64,000 nt of DNA from Primula veris (GCA_963682055.1 OY821745.1:28145342-28209341), one strand, 5' to 3'. Shown: positions 47,988 to 58,843, counted from the stretch's first letter. Notes: generated from the sequence alone by a model not told the origin. Made by a program: numbers and translations.

Positions 47988-50374
47988 ATGGCAGACCCAG
48001 CAGACCCAGGTCCACATATTAAAGGGAGGTTGGGTATTTTACGACAGACCGGTCACATTTCTAATCAGACTTGGGATGCTGGCAGAGAAGCGGGTAGAGG
48101 AGATGCCAATAAGATTAGGGTTTATAATTATAGTTGGCAGATACCGACGCCTGAAAGGGTAGTTCAGAATATCATTAGGGCTGGTTTTTTCGGTATCTAC
48201 AGTATAGGTAATTATACCGTAGACCGAGGGTTGCTTACAGCCTTAGTTGATAGGTGGCGTGATGAGTCGCACACGTTCCATTTTGTCGGGGGAGAGTTGG
48301 GGATATCTTTACAGGATGTAGAGATTATGCTTGGTCTGAGGGTGGATGGTCTTGCTGTGACCCGGTCGGAGCGGAATGACACGAAGGCGAGCAGGTTGGC
48401 TATGATGGAGAGTTTGTTGGGTGTTAGGCCGGCTGACAATCAAGTCGATCAAAACTGTCTGACAGTTAGACTTGATTGGATGTTACAGACCTTCGGTGAA
48501 TTACCCCCCAACCCTAGTGAGGAGCGTTTACTATATCAGTCTAGGGCTGCCATGCTATTATTACTGGCTGCACATGTGTTTTCGGATAAGAGCAGTGATC
48601 AGATTCCACTCTGGCCTCTGCCATTTCTGGAGGATTTTGACACATGTGCTGAGTATAGTTGGGGATCAGCTCTCCTGGCCTGGTTAGAGGCTAATCTATG
48701 CAGGGTGGTACGTTGTAAGACAACCGGAGTAAGTGGGGCGGTGATGTTTCTGGATATGTGGGCGATTACTAGACTACTGCCGGTTAGACCGTGTGAAGAG
48801 CTGCCGGAAGATGTCGAGCCACCGGAGGGCTTGCCTAGGTTCCCCCTCGGTTACAGGTATGATATTTATTTAGTTTTTGAATTGGATTTGTTTTTTTATA
48901 TTATTGTGTCATCTATCATTTACTTAGCTGCCGGTGATATTTATTGTTTATCGGTTTTTGTTTGTATATTACAGATGGAAGATGTGGAGGCAAACTAATG
49001 TTACGCCATATGTCTACGGACATAATGTGGTCCACATACGTGACCAGTTTGACAATATGTCGCCTGAACAGGTAAATTTTAACTTTCGTATTATATGTAA
49101 CTTACGTATTATATGTTGTATATGTTTGCATTGGTCTTATGTTCGCACAATTTATTACTAGTATTTTTAAACAATTGTTTTTATATTCTACTTTTGCTGA
49201 TAACAGATAGTGTGGCAACCTTACGGGGATCTCAATCAGTATCCGGAATACTGCACGCGTGGTCGTTATATGTGGCATTGTTCTGTGCCTCTCATTTGTA
49301 ATGAGAAGATTGAGTACCACCCCGCGGACAGGTTCATGAGACAGTTCGGTTTTGTGCAGCGGGTCCCTACATATATTTGGAAACCCAGACGTGGTCACGG
49401 CAAGGATAGAAGATATGGGATTGCGCAAAAACACGACTGGCCTTTACTAACCGGAGAATTTATAGCCGTGTGGAATGACCGCCACACCCGTCTTATTAAC
49501 GGCGAATATGGCACGGGGACGTCACCGGATTACATGAAATGGTATAGAGAGCGGACCCGCATCTTCATAAACCCACCTGAACTTGCCCCGCCACCGCACG
49601 GTTTCCGGGAGCATACAGGGTTGTTCAGTAAAATGGTAACAACTAATTAAAGTTTATTAATATTTGATTGTTATTTTTCTGTTTGTATATTTCAATACTT
49701 ATAAAATCTTTTTTGATTGTTTTTTTTTTCAGAAAGCGGTATTGCGCCGAAATTTCAAATCGTTCAAAAAGCATAAATTGAAAACGGAAGTGGACTTACT
49801 ACGAAAGGACTTCGCTGAAATGGGATTGAATCCGTACGGGTCAGCTGATGAGCAGTCGGATGGGGAAGATGACGATGACGACGACGACGACGATGGTGAT
49901 GACGACCTACGTTACGACCCAAGAAATTACACTAGGTCGGCAAGTTGTCGGCGTCCCGACGAAAGAGGCAGAGGGGAAGGCGAATCTAGTAGCGGCGGTA
50001 GAAGAACCAGTGGAGGTCGACCCCCGACTACAGATCAGGGTCCGGGTCCGAGTTCAAGCGGTCATGGTCGTCGTGCTTCTTTTGCTGGGTCGGGCTACGT
50101 TCAGGATGATGTCCCGTTCGATCATCATAGACAATCATTTGGGTCGTACGAGCATCATCCTAGTCATCAGTCAACTGACAGTTGGAGTCGAGGGTTGACA
50201 GTTACATCCCACGAGCGTGCGCCGCATCCAGAATCGCAGCAGCGACAAAGACGGCGTACGGAGCTAAACGAAATCGAAGAGTCTGCTGAGCCGTCACCCG
50301 ATAGATTAACATCGGCGGGAAAGATGCTCCCTATGTCCAACTTTAAAACATTTAGTCGTTACAAAAAAAAATAA
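47988..50374 (+). CDS. Plant mobile domain (PMD) protein of a MULE, 678 aa, 4 exons
   Basis: Exons 47988-48856, 48975-49071, 49207-49635 and 49733-50374 join in frame with GT-AG borders. The first ATG in frame gives MADPADPGPHIKGRL. The PMD (aminotransferase-like, PF10536 type) covers about 45-450. Typical blocks are GLLTALVDRWRDESHTFHF, GELGISLQDVEIMLGLRVDG, WLEANLC, FLDMWAITRLL and GDLNQYPEYCTRGRYMWHC. The last exon adds a D-run (about 511-524) and an S/G/R/H-rich, probably disordered tail. PMD genes are found both as host silencing factors (MAIN/MAIL1) and in transposons. Placement inside this element says it is transposon cargo. Its role is unknown; a part in silencing control is inference. 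Confidence 0.88.
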
Positions 50375-50592
50375 ATGCACTGTTTTTGTATTTGATTTCT
50401 ATGTTTGATTTGTCAGTTTTATTCTTAGCTAGGGTTGGAATATTATAAATTCGTAGGTTTAATTTGATTTCTATGTTTGATTTGTACGTTATAATTTCGT
50501 AAGTTTAATTTGATTCGTATGTTTGATTTGTATGTTTTAGGGTAAAAAATATTCTGTATTTTAATTAATAAGACCAATATTGAGTTTTTACA

Positions 50593-50930
50593 AACCCTAA
50601 ACCCTAAACCCTAAACCCTAAACCCTAAACCCTAACCCCTAAACCCTAACCCTAAACCATAAACCCTAAATTCTAAACCCTAAACCCTAAACCCTAAATT
50701 ACAAACCCTAAACCCTAAAACCTAAACCCTAAATTCTAAACCCTAAACCCTAAACCCTAAATTACAAACCCCAACCCCTAAACCCTAAACCCTAAATTAC
50801 AAACCATAAACCCTAAACCCTAAACCCTAAATTCTAACCCCTAAACCCTAAACCCTAAATTACAAACCCTAACCCCTAAACCCTAAACCCTAAACCCTAA
50901 ACCCTAAACCCTAAACCCTAAACCCCTAAA
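50593..50930. repeat. Internal block of degenerate telomere-like CCCTAAA repeats
   Basis: About 340 bp made of AAACCCT units, many perfect, with variants (AACCCCT, ATTCTAAACCC, ATTACAAACC). It lies between the PMD and transposase genes, far from the element's ends. The orientation reads CCCTAAA on the plus strand. Confidence 0.97.
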
Positions 50931-50953
50931 AACTAAATATTCTGAAATATACA

Positions 50954-51065
50954 TACAAACCGTACATTTAATGTACGGTTTGTACAAATTTCATACAAAC
51001 CGTACATTAAATGTACGGTTTGCATGTTTTATGTGCAAACCGTAAAAGTAATGTACGGTTTGCAC
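50954..51065. repeat. Internal palindromes upstream of the transposase gene
   Basis: 50954-50984: TACAAACCGTACATT and its inverse around one T. 50996-51022: CAAACCGTACATT and its inverse around a central A. 51033-51065: arms GTGCAAACCGTA/TACGGTTTGCAC around a 9-base centre. All share the AAACCGTA core with the terminal palindromes. Confidence 0.92.
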
Positions 51066-51142
51066 CCCTGATTTGAGCAGCGACGTTTTACGAATGTACT
51101 TTTTACACGGAATCACCGTTAATAACGTAAAAAAAAAATAAA

Positions 51143-51175
51143 CTACAAACCGTAAAAGTAATATACGGTTTGTAG
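51143..51175. repeat. Fourth internal palindrome, close to the transposase start
   Basis: Arms CTACAAACCGTA and TACGGTTTGTAG flank AAAGTAATA. A TATA-like CCTATAAATATG follows at about 51187, and the transposase ATG is at 51315. The palindrome therefore sits just upstream of the likely core promoter. Confidence 0.9.
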
Positions 51176-51186
51176 TGTAAACTTAC

Positions 51187-51199
51187 CCTATAAATATGA
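51187..51199 (+). promoter_or_regulatory. TATA box of the MULE transposase gene
   Basis: CCTATAAATATGAC lies about 125 bp before the ATG, followed by an A/C-rich leader. It is a near-consensus plant TATA box. Confidence 0.55.
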
Positions 51200-51314
51200 C
51201 TCAATTTTGCCAATTCTAACAAACCATAAAACCAAACACAAACACATTTCAAAAATCTCTAAAAAAATCCTCATTTCTCCCCAATAAAATATACAAACAA
51301 ACACTTTTCCGAAA

Positions 51315-54011
51315 ATGAATTACAACTATGGTTATGACAACAACCAATGGAATAACAACAACAATGCGAATTCATCCAGTGGCTCAAACGATGAGCTAAC
51401 TGATTATTCGGAGCACTTTGAAGTTGATGAATTGACTTGGGAAACAAGGGATGAAATGCTTGCTGATCTTGCTGATGTGGCTGGAAATTGGGGTTTCATC
51501 CTTACGATTCGTAGGTCTGGAGGGGGTGATGGGAGCAGAACACCGTATGTTGATATTGTGTGTGATAAATTGGGGGTTTACGAAAAAAAGAAACCATCTT
51601 CCGTAAAATCAGGTACAAAGAAAAAAGACTGTCCATTTTTCATTAAAGGTTACGTAGTTAATGGTGAATGGATGTGTCACGTAGAAAATGGACAACATAA
51701 CCACCCACCCCCAACTTACCTCCAAGGGCAAGCACGACGTGCTCGTTTAACCCAAGATGAAAAAGAAATTGTTAAAACTTTAAGGCAAAGTAGTTTTAAA
51801 GTTGGTGCAATATTAGAGGCCATTAAAAATCGAAATCCTGAAAATGTATCAAACACTAAAACGATACATAATTTTTTGGCCGGACTGAAATTTAAAGAAC
51901 GAGATGGTAGAAACCCGACACAGGAACTTTTTAATTTGTTGGATAGACATCGCTACACATTCTACTATAATATGAACCCATCAACCCATTGCCTTGAGAA
52001 CTTGTTTTTTGCACACCCCGATTCTATAAGGATGTTCAAAGCTTTTCCTGATGTCTTGTTAATGGATTGTACATATAGGACAAACCGTTTTAATATGTCA
52101 TTTCTAGAAGTCGTAGGAATGACATCAACGAACCAAACATATTGTTTAGGTTTTGTTTTCATGAGTGACGAGACACAAGAAAGTTATATATGGGCATTGG
52201 AAAAATTTAAAGTTACATTGGAGGGGTGTGTACTACCTAGGGTGTTTGTAACCGACAGGGAAATGGCCTTATCAAATGCTTTATCCGTTGTTTTTCCCGA
52301 TTCTCATCATATTTTATGCACTTTTCATATTGCAAAAAATGTTTTGAAAAACTGCCGTAAAAAGATCCCTGACGAGGAGTGGCAAACGTTCCTAGATGAT
52401 TGGGGTTTATTGGTTGATTCTGAGTCGATAGAGGAGTACAATTATAACCGAACTAATTTCAGTACCTCTTACAAATCGTACCCTGCTGTGATTAAGTATG
52501 TAGACAAGCTTTTAAATGATTATGCTGAAAAGTTTGTTGCATGCTATACCAACCACACAACACATCTAGGTAACAGAACTAGCAATAGAGCCGAACAACA
52601 ACATGCTAAGCTGAAAAGATCCCTTTCGACAAATACTGGCACGCTTGAAACTGTTTGGGTAGAGGTGAATAGAATTTTAGAAAAACAGTTTGAGGATATT
52701 AAGACGAAGTTGGATAAATGCAAGTCTTATTTTCCACATTCTGAAAAAACGCCTCTATTTATAAATCTTAGGTCGTATATCACACACTATGCCTTTGATT
52801 TATTATTCCAAGAACACAAAAAATGTAGTGGGCAGGCTGATGAGAATTGTTCTTGCGGTTTTAAATTGTCTCACGGTTTACCTTGTCATCATATTATGAG
52901 TGAACATATTTTATTCGGGAAGCCTCTTCCTCTAGAATATATTCATCCATTCTGGAAAAAATTAGACGTAATTGATGATAATGGGAACACCGATGATTAT
53001 GGGGTAGAGGGTGATCTAGAAGAGTTTAAAAGTGTTTATGCTAGCAAAACGAATGTTGAAAAACGGCGTATGAAAACACAACTCCGAGAGATAACCGTAC
53101 CAGCCAGAACATCAGTCAGTGACCCCGAAGTGAGAGCAAATAGGGGGAGACCTAGAAAAGGCGACAAATCTAGTAAGAGGGATAAGTCGGGATGGGAGTA
53201 TGTGGAGGAAGAGAGTGCTGGTGCTAGTAGGGACAAGGGTAAAGGCAAGGCGGATGAAACACCGGAGGTAAGGGTAAACCCAACTAGGAGGCCGCGAAAC
53301 CAGAACCCTAAACCCACCCCCAATAGGCCAACCTTCCTGTACAGTGACCAAATATGGGTCATGTTACATAGTTACATCGAAACGGTTTATGATGTGCGTG
53401 GGGATGGTAACTGTGGGTTCCGGGTACTTGCAAATGCGACGGGTAAACAGAATGGGGAAGATGATTGGTACGCGATAAGATGTGAGTTGTTTCAAGAGCT
53501 GCAGCAAATGAAAGGTGTTTATTATGAGCTGTTTGAGAATCTTGACTTTGAAGCTTACCGGTATGATTACATTTTATCAAGTTTAAATTTTTATCATCCT
53601 ACAAATCCCGCACCTATTGACAAATGGATGAGATTTCCGTCTTATGGGTTTTTAATTGCTTCTCATTACAATATGCCAATTGTATTGTTGTCCTTATGGG
53701 AAAATCAAAATGGAGGGGTAAACCTGTGGAACTCTACGTTTTTACCGCTTTATACTGGTCCGCCTCAGGGAACGACATATTACATCCCGACTGTAATGGT
53801 GTTCGTCAACAGTTGTCACTATGCTCAGGTTATTCCTAAAGAAGGGATCTTCCCAATGCCAGGAATTATAGCAAGGTGGGAACAAACACGCACTGAGGCA
53901 GCTGCGCCATGGAAGGAACTTTTTCGACCAAATTTCAAATTATATATGGCGCTGGAAAAGCAATCGGGAAAGAAAAAAGCAAATGAAGAACCTATAGACC
54001 TAAGTCCATAA
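51315..54011 (+). CDS. MULE transposase with C-terminal OTU cysteine-protease domain, 898 aa
   Basis: Single uninterrupted exon. An Asn-rich N-terminus leads to a WRKY-GCM1/FAR1-like zinc finger (about 75-130: Cys83, Cys106, His128, His130). The MULE DDE domain follows: Asp251 (LLMDCTYRTN), Asp314 (VTDREMA), Glu427 (SNRAEQQH), with the CTFHIAKNVLKNC block. A SWIM finger has Cys512, Cys514, Cys524 and His526. An AT-hook (NRGRPRKGDK, about 609-618) lies in a basic linker. The OTU fold (about 688-845) has DGNC with Asp697 and Cys700, and CHYAQV with His835. MULE transposases cut and paste the element; OTU proteases usually remove ubiquitin. All expected catalytic residues are present. Database names such as 'PKS-NRPS hybrid synthetase-like' for relatives would be misleading. 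Confidence 0.93.
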   Translation: MNYNYGYDNNQWNNNNNANSSSGSNDELTDYSEHFEVDELTWETRDEMLADLADVAGNWGFILTIRRSGGGDGSRTPYVDIVCDKLGVYEKKKPSSVKSGTKKKDCPFFIKGYVVNGEWMCHVENGQHNHPPPTYLQGQARRARLTQDEKEIVKTLRQSSFKVGAILEAIKNRNPENVSNTKTIHNFLAGLKFKERDGRNPTQELFNLLDRHRYTFYYNMNPSTHCLENLFFAHPDSIRMFKAFPDVLLMDCTYRTNRFNMSFLEVVGMTSTNQTYCLGFVFMSDETQESYIWALEKFKVTLEGCVLPRVFVTDREMALSNALSVVFPDSHHILCTFHIAKNVLKNCRKKIPDEEWQTFLDDWGLLVDSESIEEYNYNRTNFSTSYKSYPAVIKYVDKLLNDYAEKFVACYTNHTTHLGNRTSNRAEQQHAKLKRSLSTNTGTLETVWVEVNRILEKQFEDIKTKLDKCKSYFPHSEKTPLFINLRSYITHYAFDLLFQEHKKCSGQADENCSCGFKLSHGLPCHHIMSEHILFGKPLPLEYIHPFWKKLDVIDDNGNTDDYGVEGDLEEFKSVYASKTNVEKRRMKTQLREITVPARTSVSDPEVRANRGRPRKGDKSSKRDKSGWEYVEEESAGASRDKGKGKADETPEVRVNPTRRPRNQNPKPTPNRPTFLYSDQIWVMLHSYIETVYDVRGDGNCGFRVLANATGKQNGEDDWYAIRCELFQELQQMKGVYYELFENLDFEAYRYDYILSSLNFYHPTNPAPIDKWMRFPSYGFLIASHYNMPIVLLSLWENQNGGVNLWNSTFLPLYTGPPQGTTYYIPTVMVFVNSCHYAQVIPKEGIFPMPGIIARWEQTRTEAAAPWKELFRPNFKLYMALEKQSGKKKANEEPIDLSP

Positions 54012-54884
54012 TCGGCTTTTTATTTTTAATTTTATGTAAATTACTATTTTTTCCAATTTGTTGTAAATTTATATGATGTAAACAAATGTTTAATAAATTT
54101 GTTTTATGAAATTTAGTTCTATGAAATTTTGTTGTAAATTTTGTTTAATTTTGTTGTAAATTTTGTTGTAAATTTTGTTTAATAAATTTGTTTTATGAAA
54201 TTTATAAGTTGATATTCATGTTTGCATATTGAGTTAATTTATTTTATGAAATTTATATAATTTATGATTGTTTCATTCAATAAAATTGACGATTGACACC
54301 AAATTGACGACTTAGTTAATGTTTCATATTGCGTTATACAAGTGTTAAAAACAAACCAAATGTACTTCACAAAAATTGAGAGATTGTTAGAATATTAGTA
54401 ATTTATTTTATGTATAATTTAAAAAAAAAAGGTATTTAGTTTTTTTATTAAAAAACAAATCATGTTTAATTTGAAACAAATATTCAGTATTTTAATTTTA
54501 ATTAGTAGAATTTTAATTTATGTAAAAAGAGTAATTTACATAAAATTAAAAATAAAAAACTGATTATTGACACCAAAACTTCTCAAAAATTGACGATTTA
54601 GTTAATCATTCAATAAATATCAACTTATACAATTGACAAAAATATAACATGACCCAAAAATATAAAATTTATCAAATCAACTTTTTTTGTGTAAATTTTG
54701 TGTTTATTTTGAGAGTTTGTTAGAATATTGGTACTTTATTTTATGTAAAATTTTAAAAATAAGGCATTTAGTTTTTTTATTAAAAAAAAATCATATTTAA
54801 TTTGAAAAAATTATTCAGTATTTTAATTTAAATTATTTCATTTTTTTTTTAATTTTTAAAGCAATTTTTCTGAAAAACACACAG
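54012..54884. other. 3' part of the MULE, noncoding
   Basis: A+T-rich. TTGTAAATTTTGTTTAAT-type and TTTATTTTATGTA(A/T)AATTT blocks repeat loosely, and AATTGACGA(C/T)T(T)AGTTAAT occurs at about 54303 and 54589. No third gene is seen. Confidence 0.6.
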
Positions 54885-55031
54885 AGACCGTAGATTAAAT
54901 CTACGGTTTACAGTGATCCACTGTAAACCGTAGATTTAATCTACGGTTTGCATTAAATGAATACAAACCGTAGATTAAATCTACGGTTTACAGTGGATCA
55001 CTGTAAACCGTAGATTTAATCTACGGTTCAC
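54885..55031. repeat. Right palindrome cluster of the MULE
   Basis: Four AACCGTAGATT/AATCTACGGTT palindromes are paired by TTTACAGTG...CACTGTAAA. Units 1+2 and 3+4 are each 61-bp near-perfect palindromes with 29-base arms and a 3-base centre (ATC, GAT). The two pairs are in turn linked through GTTTG...CAAAC, making a nested palindrome of about 145 bp. Confidence 0.93.
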
Positions 55032-55071
55032 TTGTAAAAACAGAAAAAATGTAGTACAATGAGCTCACCTC

Positions 55072-55080
55072 TTCTAAATA
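55072..55080. repeat. Target-site duplication, right copy (9 bp)
   Basis: TTCTAAATA directly follows the terminal GAGCTCACCTC of the element, identical to 46265-46273. Confidence 0.9.
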
Positions 55081-57865
55081 ATCAGTAGTTTTCACGACGG
55101 ATATACGTGTAGTTTTTTTATATACATAATTTTTCGTTATTAGATTGTTAAAATGACGAGTTTTGGAAAACTTCAACTAGTATACAAAAGTTTTTTTCCA
55201 AGTTTGTTGTCAATGTAATGATTTACATACGAATTATTTACATCTGAAAATAAACATACTTTCGTAGCGTGTAATTAAATTGAAACAAATGAATTATTTT
55301 AAAAAAAACGATTAACACTTCTACAAAATTATATTACGACAAACACAGAATAAATTATTTTTCTCCATAATATATACTTATTTTAATACTTCATATATAC
55401 CAAATTAGAAAATTTCATACCCATGTTTTATGATGCCATGCCTATTTTTTGAGTACTTCATGCCAATTTTAAAAAGTAACATACATTTTATTTAAAACTT
55501 CAAACTCATCTTTTAAAACATCATATAATTTTTTTCAAAAGACTTTAGAAACATTTTTTTTTAGAAGTCATAAACATCTTTCTCCCGAGTGATACCCATT
55601 TTTTTCAAGTTCGTATTTGTTTTTTTAAAACATCAAATCCATTTTTCAATGGTATCAAACATGTTCCCAATGTCATACCATTTTTAATAACTTTATACCT
55701 ATGTTGTGGTTGTAGAAGATTATGGATGACTTTGGTATTTGGTTTCTGGTTCATATGTATTTATTATTGTATTTTAATCTTTAGCTTGGCATCATTCTAA
55801 GACATATAGTGAGGGAGTACTAAAACAAATGAATTGATTAAATGAATCAAATTGGATTGCAGAAAGTATATAGTCCAATGACAATTGTGGCGAGCGACCA
55901 TCATGCCTGTGTGTTATGATTCTAGCGTTAGCCGACAATGGGATCGTACAAGATTCCGTCAGCTTGGGAGAGTGAGACCACATAAGAAAATAGAGACCGT
56001 AAATTGTTTGGAGGGGGAAAGAAACAAATATTATAGATGATTATTATATATTGACTAAATGAGAACGATTTTTCTTTTATACAGTCAATCAATTAAACGG
56101 CACAAAGTCCTGTTTTCAAAAATAAATATTCAATTGTTATTTTTTTCAAATTTTAATTAATAATTAAATTTAGGATAGTATGCACTAGGGTTCTATATTT
56201 TTATTTGAGTTTTTATTATGTTGTAAAATTTGTTTTTAATTTATTAAATCATAATTTGTCTAATATATAATAAAAATTGAAGAATTAAATTAGTTATTGA
56301 AAATGTATCGTATAACCTTTTATTTTTTAATCTAATAGTTGTAAAGTTGACTGGATATTATACGGTCTAACTCAATGACCGTACAAAATGAAAATTCAAA
56401 GTGAATATAGAAAGTTTGAACATGAAATTTTTTAAATATAAGGTTTTAAAAATTGTTTTATTTAATAATTTCCCATATAGAACTATTACGGAACGGAGGC
56501 TTGATTACTAATACATGGTTATACTTTGTGTAGAAAGTTGAAGCAACGTTTTAGGAGAAATTATTTGGTCATTCCTCACCATCAGATATAATATTACCAA
56601 TTATGAACACGTGATAATGATATGTTTTGGAAAAAAATACTTTTAGTATAGTAAATTAGTGTTTAACGATCCAGTTATCGTAGTGCTATTTTTAACAATT
56701 GAGGTACTAAAATTGTGAAATTTCACAAAATTAATGGACTAACAACGAAAATTAACGAAATTCCAGTCGTCATGCTATATTTTACGGTTTGGAATCTTTT
56801 TATTACGTATGTTGACATAATTGCACTAACTATGTGACAGTAAAAATAACGTGAATAAAATTTCATATATATATATATATATAATATTGACAAATTTAGT
56901 AATTTAATAAATTGGTAGTTAAAATCGACAGGGTAGTGAGTGACAAACGTCACAGACCAACTCAATGACTAGCCAGATAGACACGCGGCACATGTTGAAG
57001 GGTCCAAAGATAAGTATACGCACACCCCATCCAAGTAAATTTCGTACTGATACCATTGTTTTAAACATTATATTTTAGTTGGTCCTATCTTTATTAATCC
57101 TCGTTATGTGCACAAAAGTTATAACGCATATAAATCGATAAAAATCAAACTAATGGCCATTTTGCATTTTATTTACAAAATACTTAATATTAATCATTAC
57201 ATTTTGAGCATTCTGAAGCTTTTCCTCGAGGCGACGGTTGCCCACATCCATACCTTACATTCCATAATCCTTCATATATTAAATGATGTGATGATACGTG
57301 TTCCATTGAAGATTCAATGATGGACATAAATTTTATTCATTTACGGTTTATTTCTCATGTTGCACACTTAGTTATCTAAAAAAATACAAAGAGAAAAAAA
57401 ATACAGTAAATAAATATAAAAAAAGATTGTTGTTAAGAGAGAATAGAAAAAATTGTAATCTTAACTAAATTAGTCAAGTATACATGAATATGAACTCGTA
57501 AAATTATTATTGTGTAAAAAGGTAATAAACAAATATACAAATGTATTTTACCTTTGCATTTGAGTGTAAGAAAATTAGAAAGAATTAGTGCATAATAAGG
57601 TGAGGAAAAAAAACGTTTGGTCTCCACAAAATTTGACGGTATGCAAAGTATATTTTTGGTGCTATAAATAAGTGGATTTTTATCATAAATAAAACTAAGT
57701 TTGTAACATGGATAATAAATAATAAATGAATAAAATATATTTCACAATTGGATATTTGATGAGACATGTGTCGTCATACTATTTAATGTATGGAGGATTA
57801 TGGAGAGTAAATGTATGGAGGTGAACAACCCTCCTCACCAAGTAGTTACATGATTAGTAAACCTA
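55081..57865. other. Intergenic, no gene recognised
   Basis: This was continuous with the ATI promoter side before the MULE inserted. Short diverged repeats of the form TCATACC(C/T)AT(G/T)TTTT occur at 55.4-55.7 kb. A+T-rich sequence at 56.1-56.36 kb weakly matches 22.5-22.74 kb. A (TA)n tract lies at about 56863-56883. No exon is supported. Confidence 0.5.
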
Positions 57866-58100
57866 CTCCATCCGTTTATAATTAATTGTCCATTACGAAA
57901 CTATGTCCAATTTTGACCGGTCAATATCTTGTATCAAAATTGTCGGAATGAAAATTTTCAAAAGTTAATCATATAGTTCAAATATTAAATTATATGATTT
58001 AGTTTTAAAAAATTTCATTTCGACAATTTTGATACATGTTATAAACCGATTAAAATTGCACGTAATTTCGTAAACAACAATTAATTGGGAACCGGAGGAG
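57866..58100. mobile_element. Stowaway-like MITE, copy B (235 bp)
   Basis: TA flanks both sides. Ends CTCCATCCGTTTATAATTAA and TTAATTGGGAACCGGAGGAG. The internal blocks match copy A at 28322-28556 in order and spacing. This end sequence is closer to the Stowaway consensus than that of copy A. Confidence 0.88.
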
Positions 58101-58520
58101 TACAAAATAATGCATTTAAGTAGTGTTTTTATACGAACATCCATGAGTACCAAACCTGTCTAGTATAACTATTACAAAATACTATAGTATCGCAATGATA
58201 TTTTTATAGTATTAATAAAATGAGTAGTTATGTATTATCCATAAACAGCATAACCAAACATCTACCTGTCCTGAAGAACAAAAACCATGAAAAATAATAA
58301 GAGGAGATAAATAAATACACACATATTTTATCAATTAGGTTTTTCTCGTTCAAAACACGGGGACAATCGGTCACGAAACTAATTCTAAGGTACCAAAATA
58401 AACTCAATTTAAAATTAAACGAATCATCGTTGTAATTTAACAATACATAAATAATAGTCACGAGAGAAATATAGCAGTAGTAGTAAGTAATATATATACA
58501 GAATTAGATAGATACATACG

Positions 58521-58563
<43 letters not shown>
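58101..58563. promoter_or_regulatory. Upstream region of the HAD hydrolase gene
   Basis: A+T-rich. A (TA)n tract (about 58520-58540) and a (GA)n tract (58541-58563) lie directly before the ATG, so the leader is largely GAGAGAGA. GA-rich leaders are common in plants. No TATA box can be singled out. Confidence 0.4.
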
Positions 58564-58564
<1 letters not shown>

Positions 58565-58790
58565 TGGAGGAATTATACGCGTTGGATTTCGACGGAGTTA
58601 TCTGCGATAGCTGCGGAGAAAGCTCTCTCTCTGCTGTTAAAGTAATATATATATATATATATTTATATTTAATAATCATTGCAATTTACATATTTATCAC
58701 TTATATCTGCTCAATTAAGTGTTTTTCTTTTTCATTCGATTGAATTAAGTTTATTAGTTATATTATCTATAGTGTCAGGTTGTTAAGGCG

Positions 58791-58843
<53 letters not shown>

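Larger units (their letters stand above)
46274..55071 (+). mobile_element. MULE carrying a PMD gene and a transposase-OTU gene, 8798 bp
   Basis: Exact 9-bp duplications flank it. The ends GAGGTGCACTTATTACAC and (inverted) GAGGTGAGCTCATTGTAC match at 13 of 18 bases. Subterminal regions at both ends are clusters of palindromes built on (A/G)ACCGTAGAT. Contents in order: left palindromes, a triple direct repeat, a 56-bp minisatellite, the PMD gene (47988-50374), telomere-like repeats, internal palindromes, the transposase-OTU gene (51315-54011), and right palindromes. Both genes look intact, so the element may be autonomous. The identical duplications suggest insertion is not ancient. It lies in the promoter region of the minus-strand ATI gene. 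Confidence 0.93.

Noticed and set aside
50593..50930. Chromosome end (true telomere)
   Set aside because: The repeats are degenerate, only about 340 bp long, and lie between two genes inside a bounded transposon.
53036..53580. Minus-strand frames opposite the transposase
   Set aside because: They are shadows of the transposase coding strand with no recognisable domains.
51315..54011. Host FAR1/FHY3 transcription factor
   Set aside because: FAR1-like domains are present, but the gene is intronless and lies inside an element with a 9-bp duplication, and it has a DDE triad plus OTU. It is a transposase, not a domesticated factor.
55792..55983. 63-residue minus-strand frame with a G+C-richer stretch
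   Set aside because: It has no splice context or recognisable domain. It may be a repeat fragment, but I see no ends.
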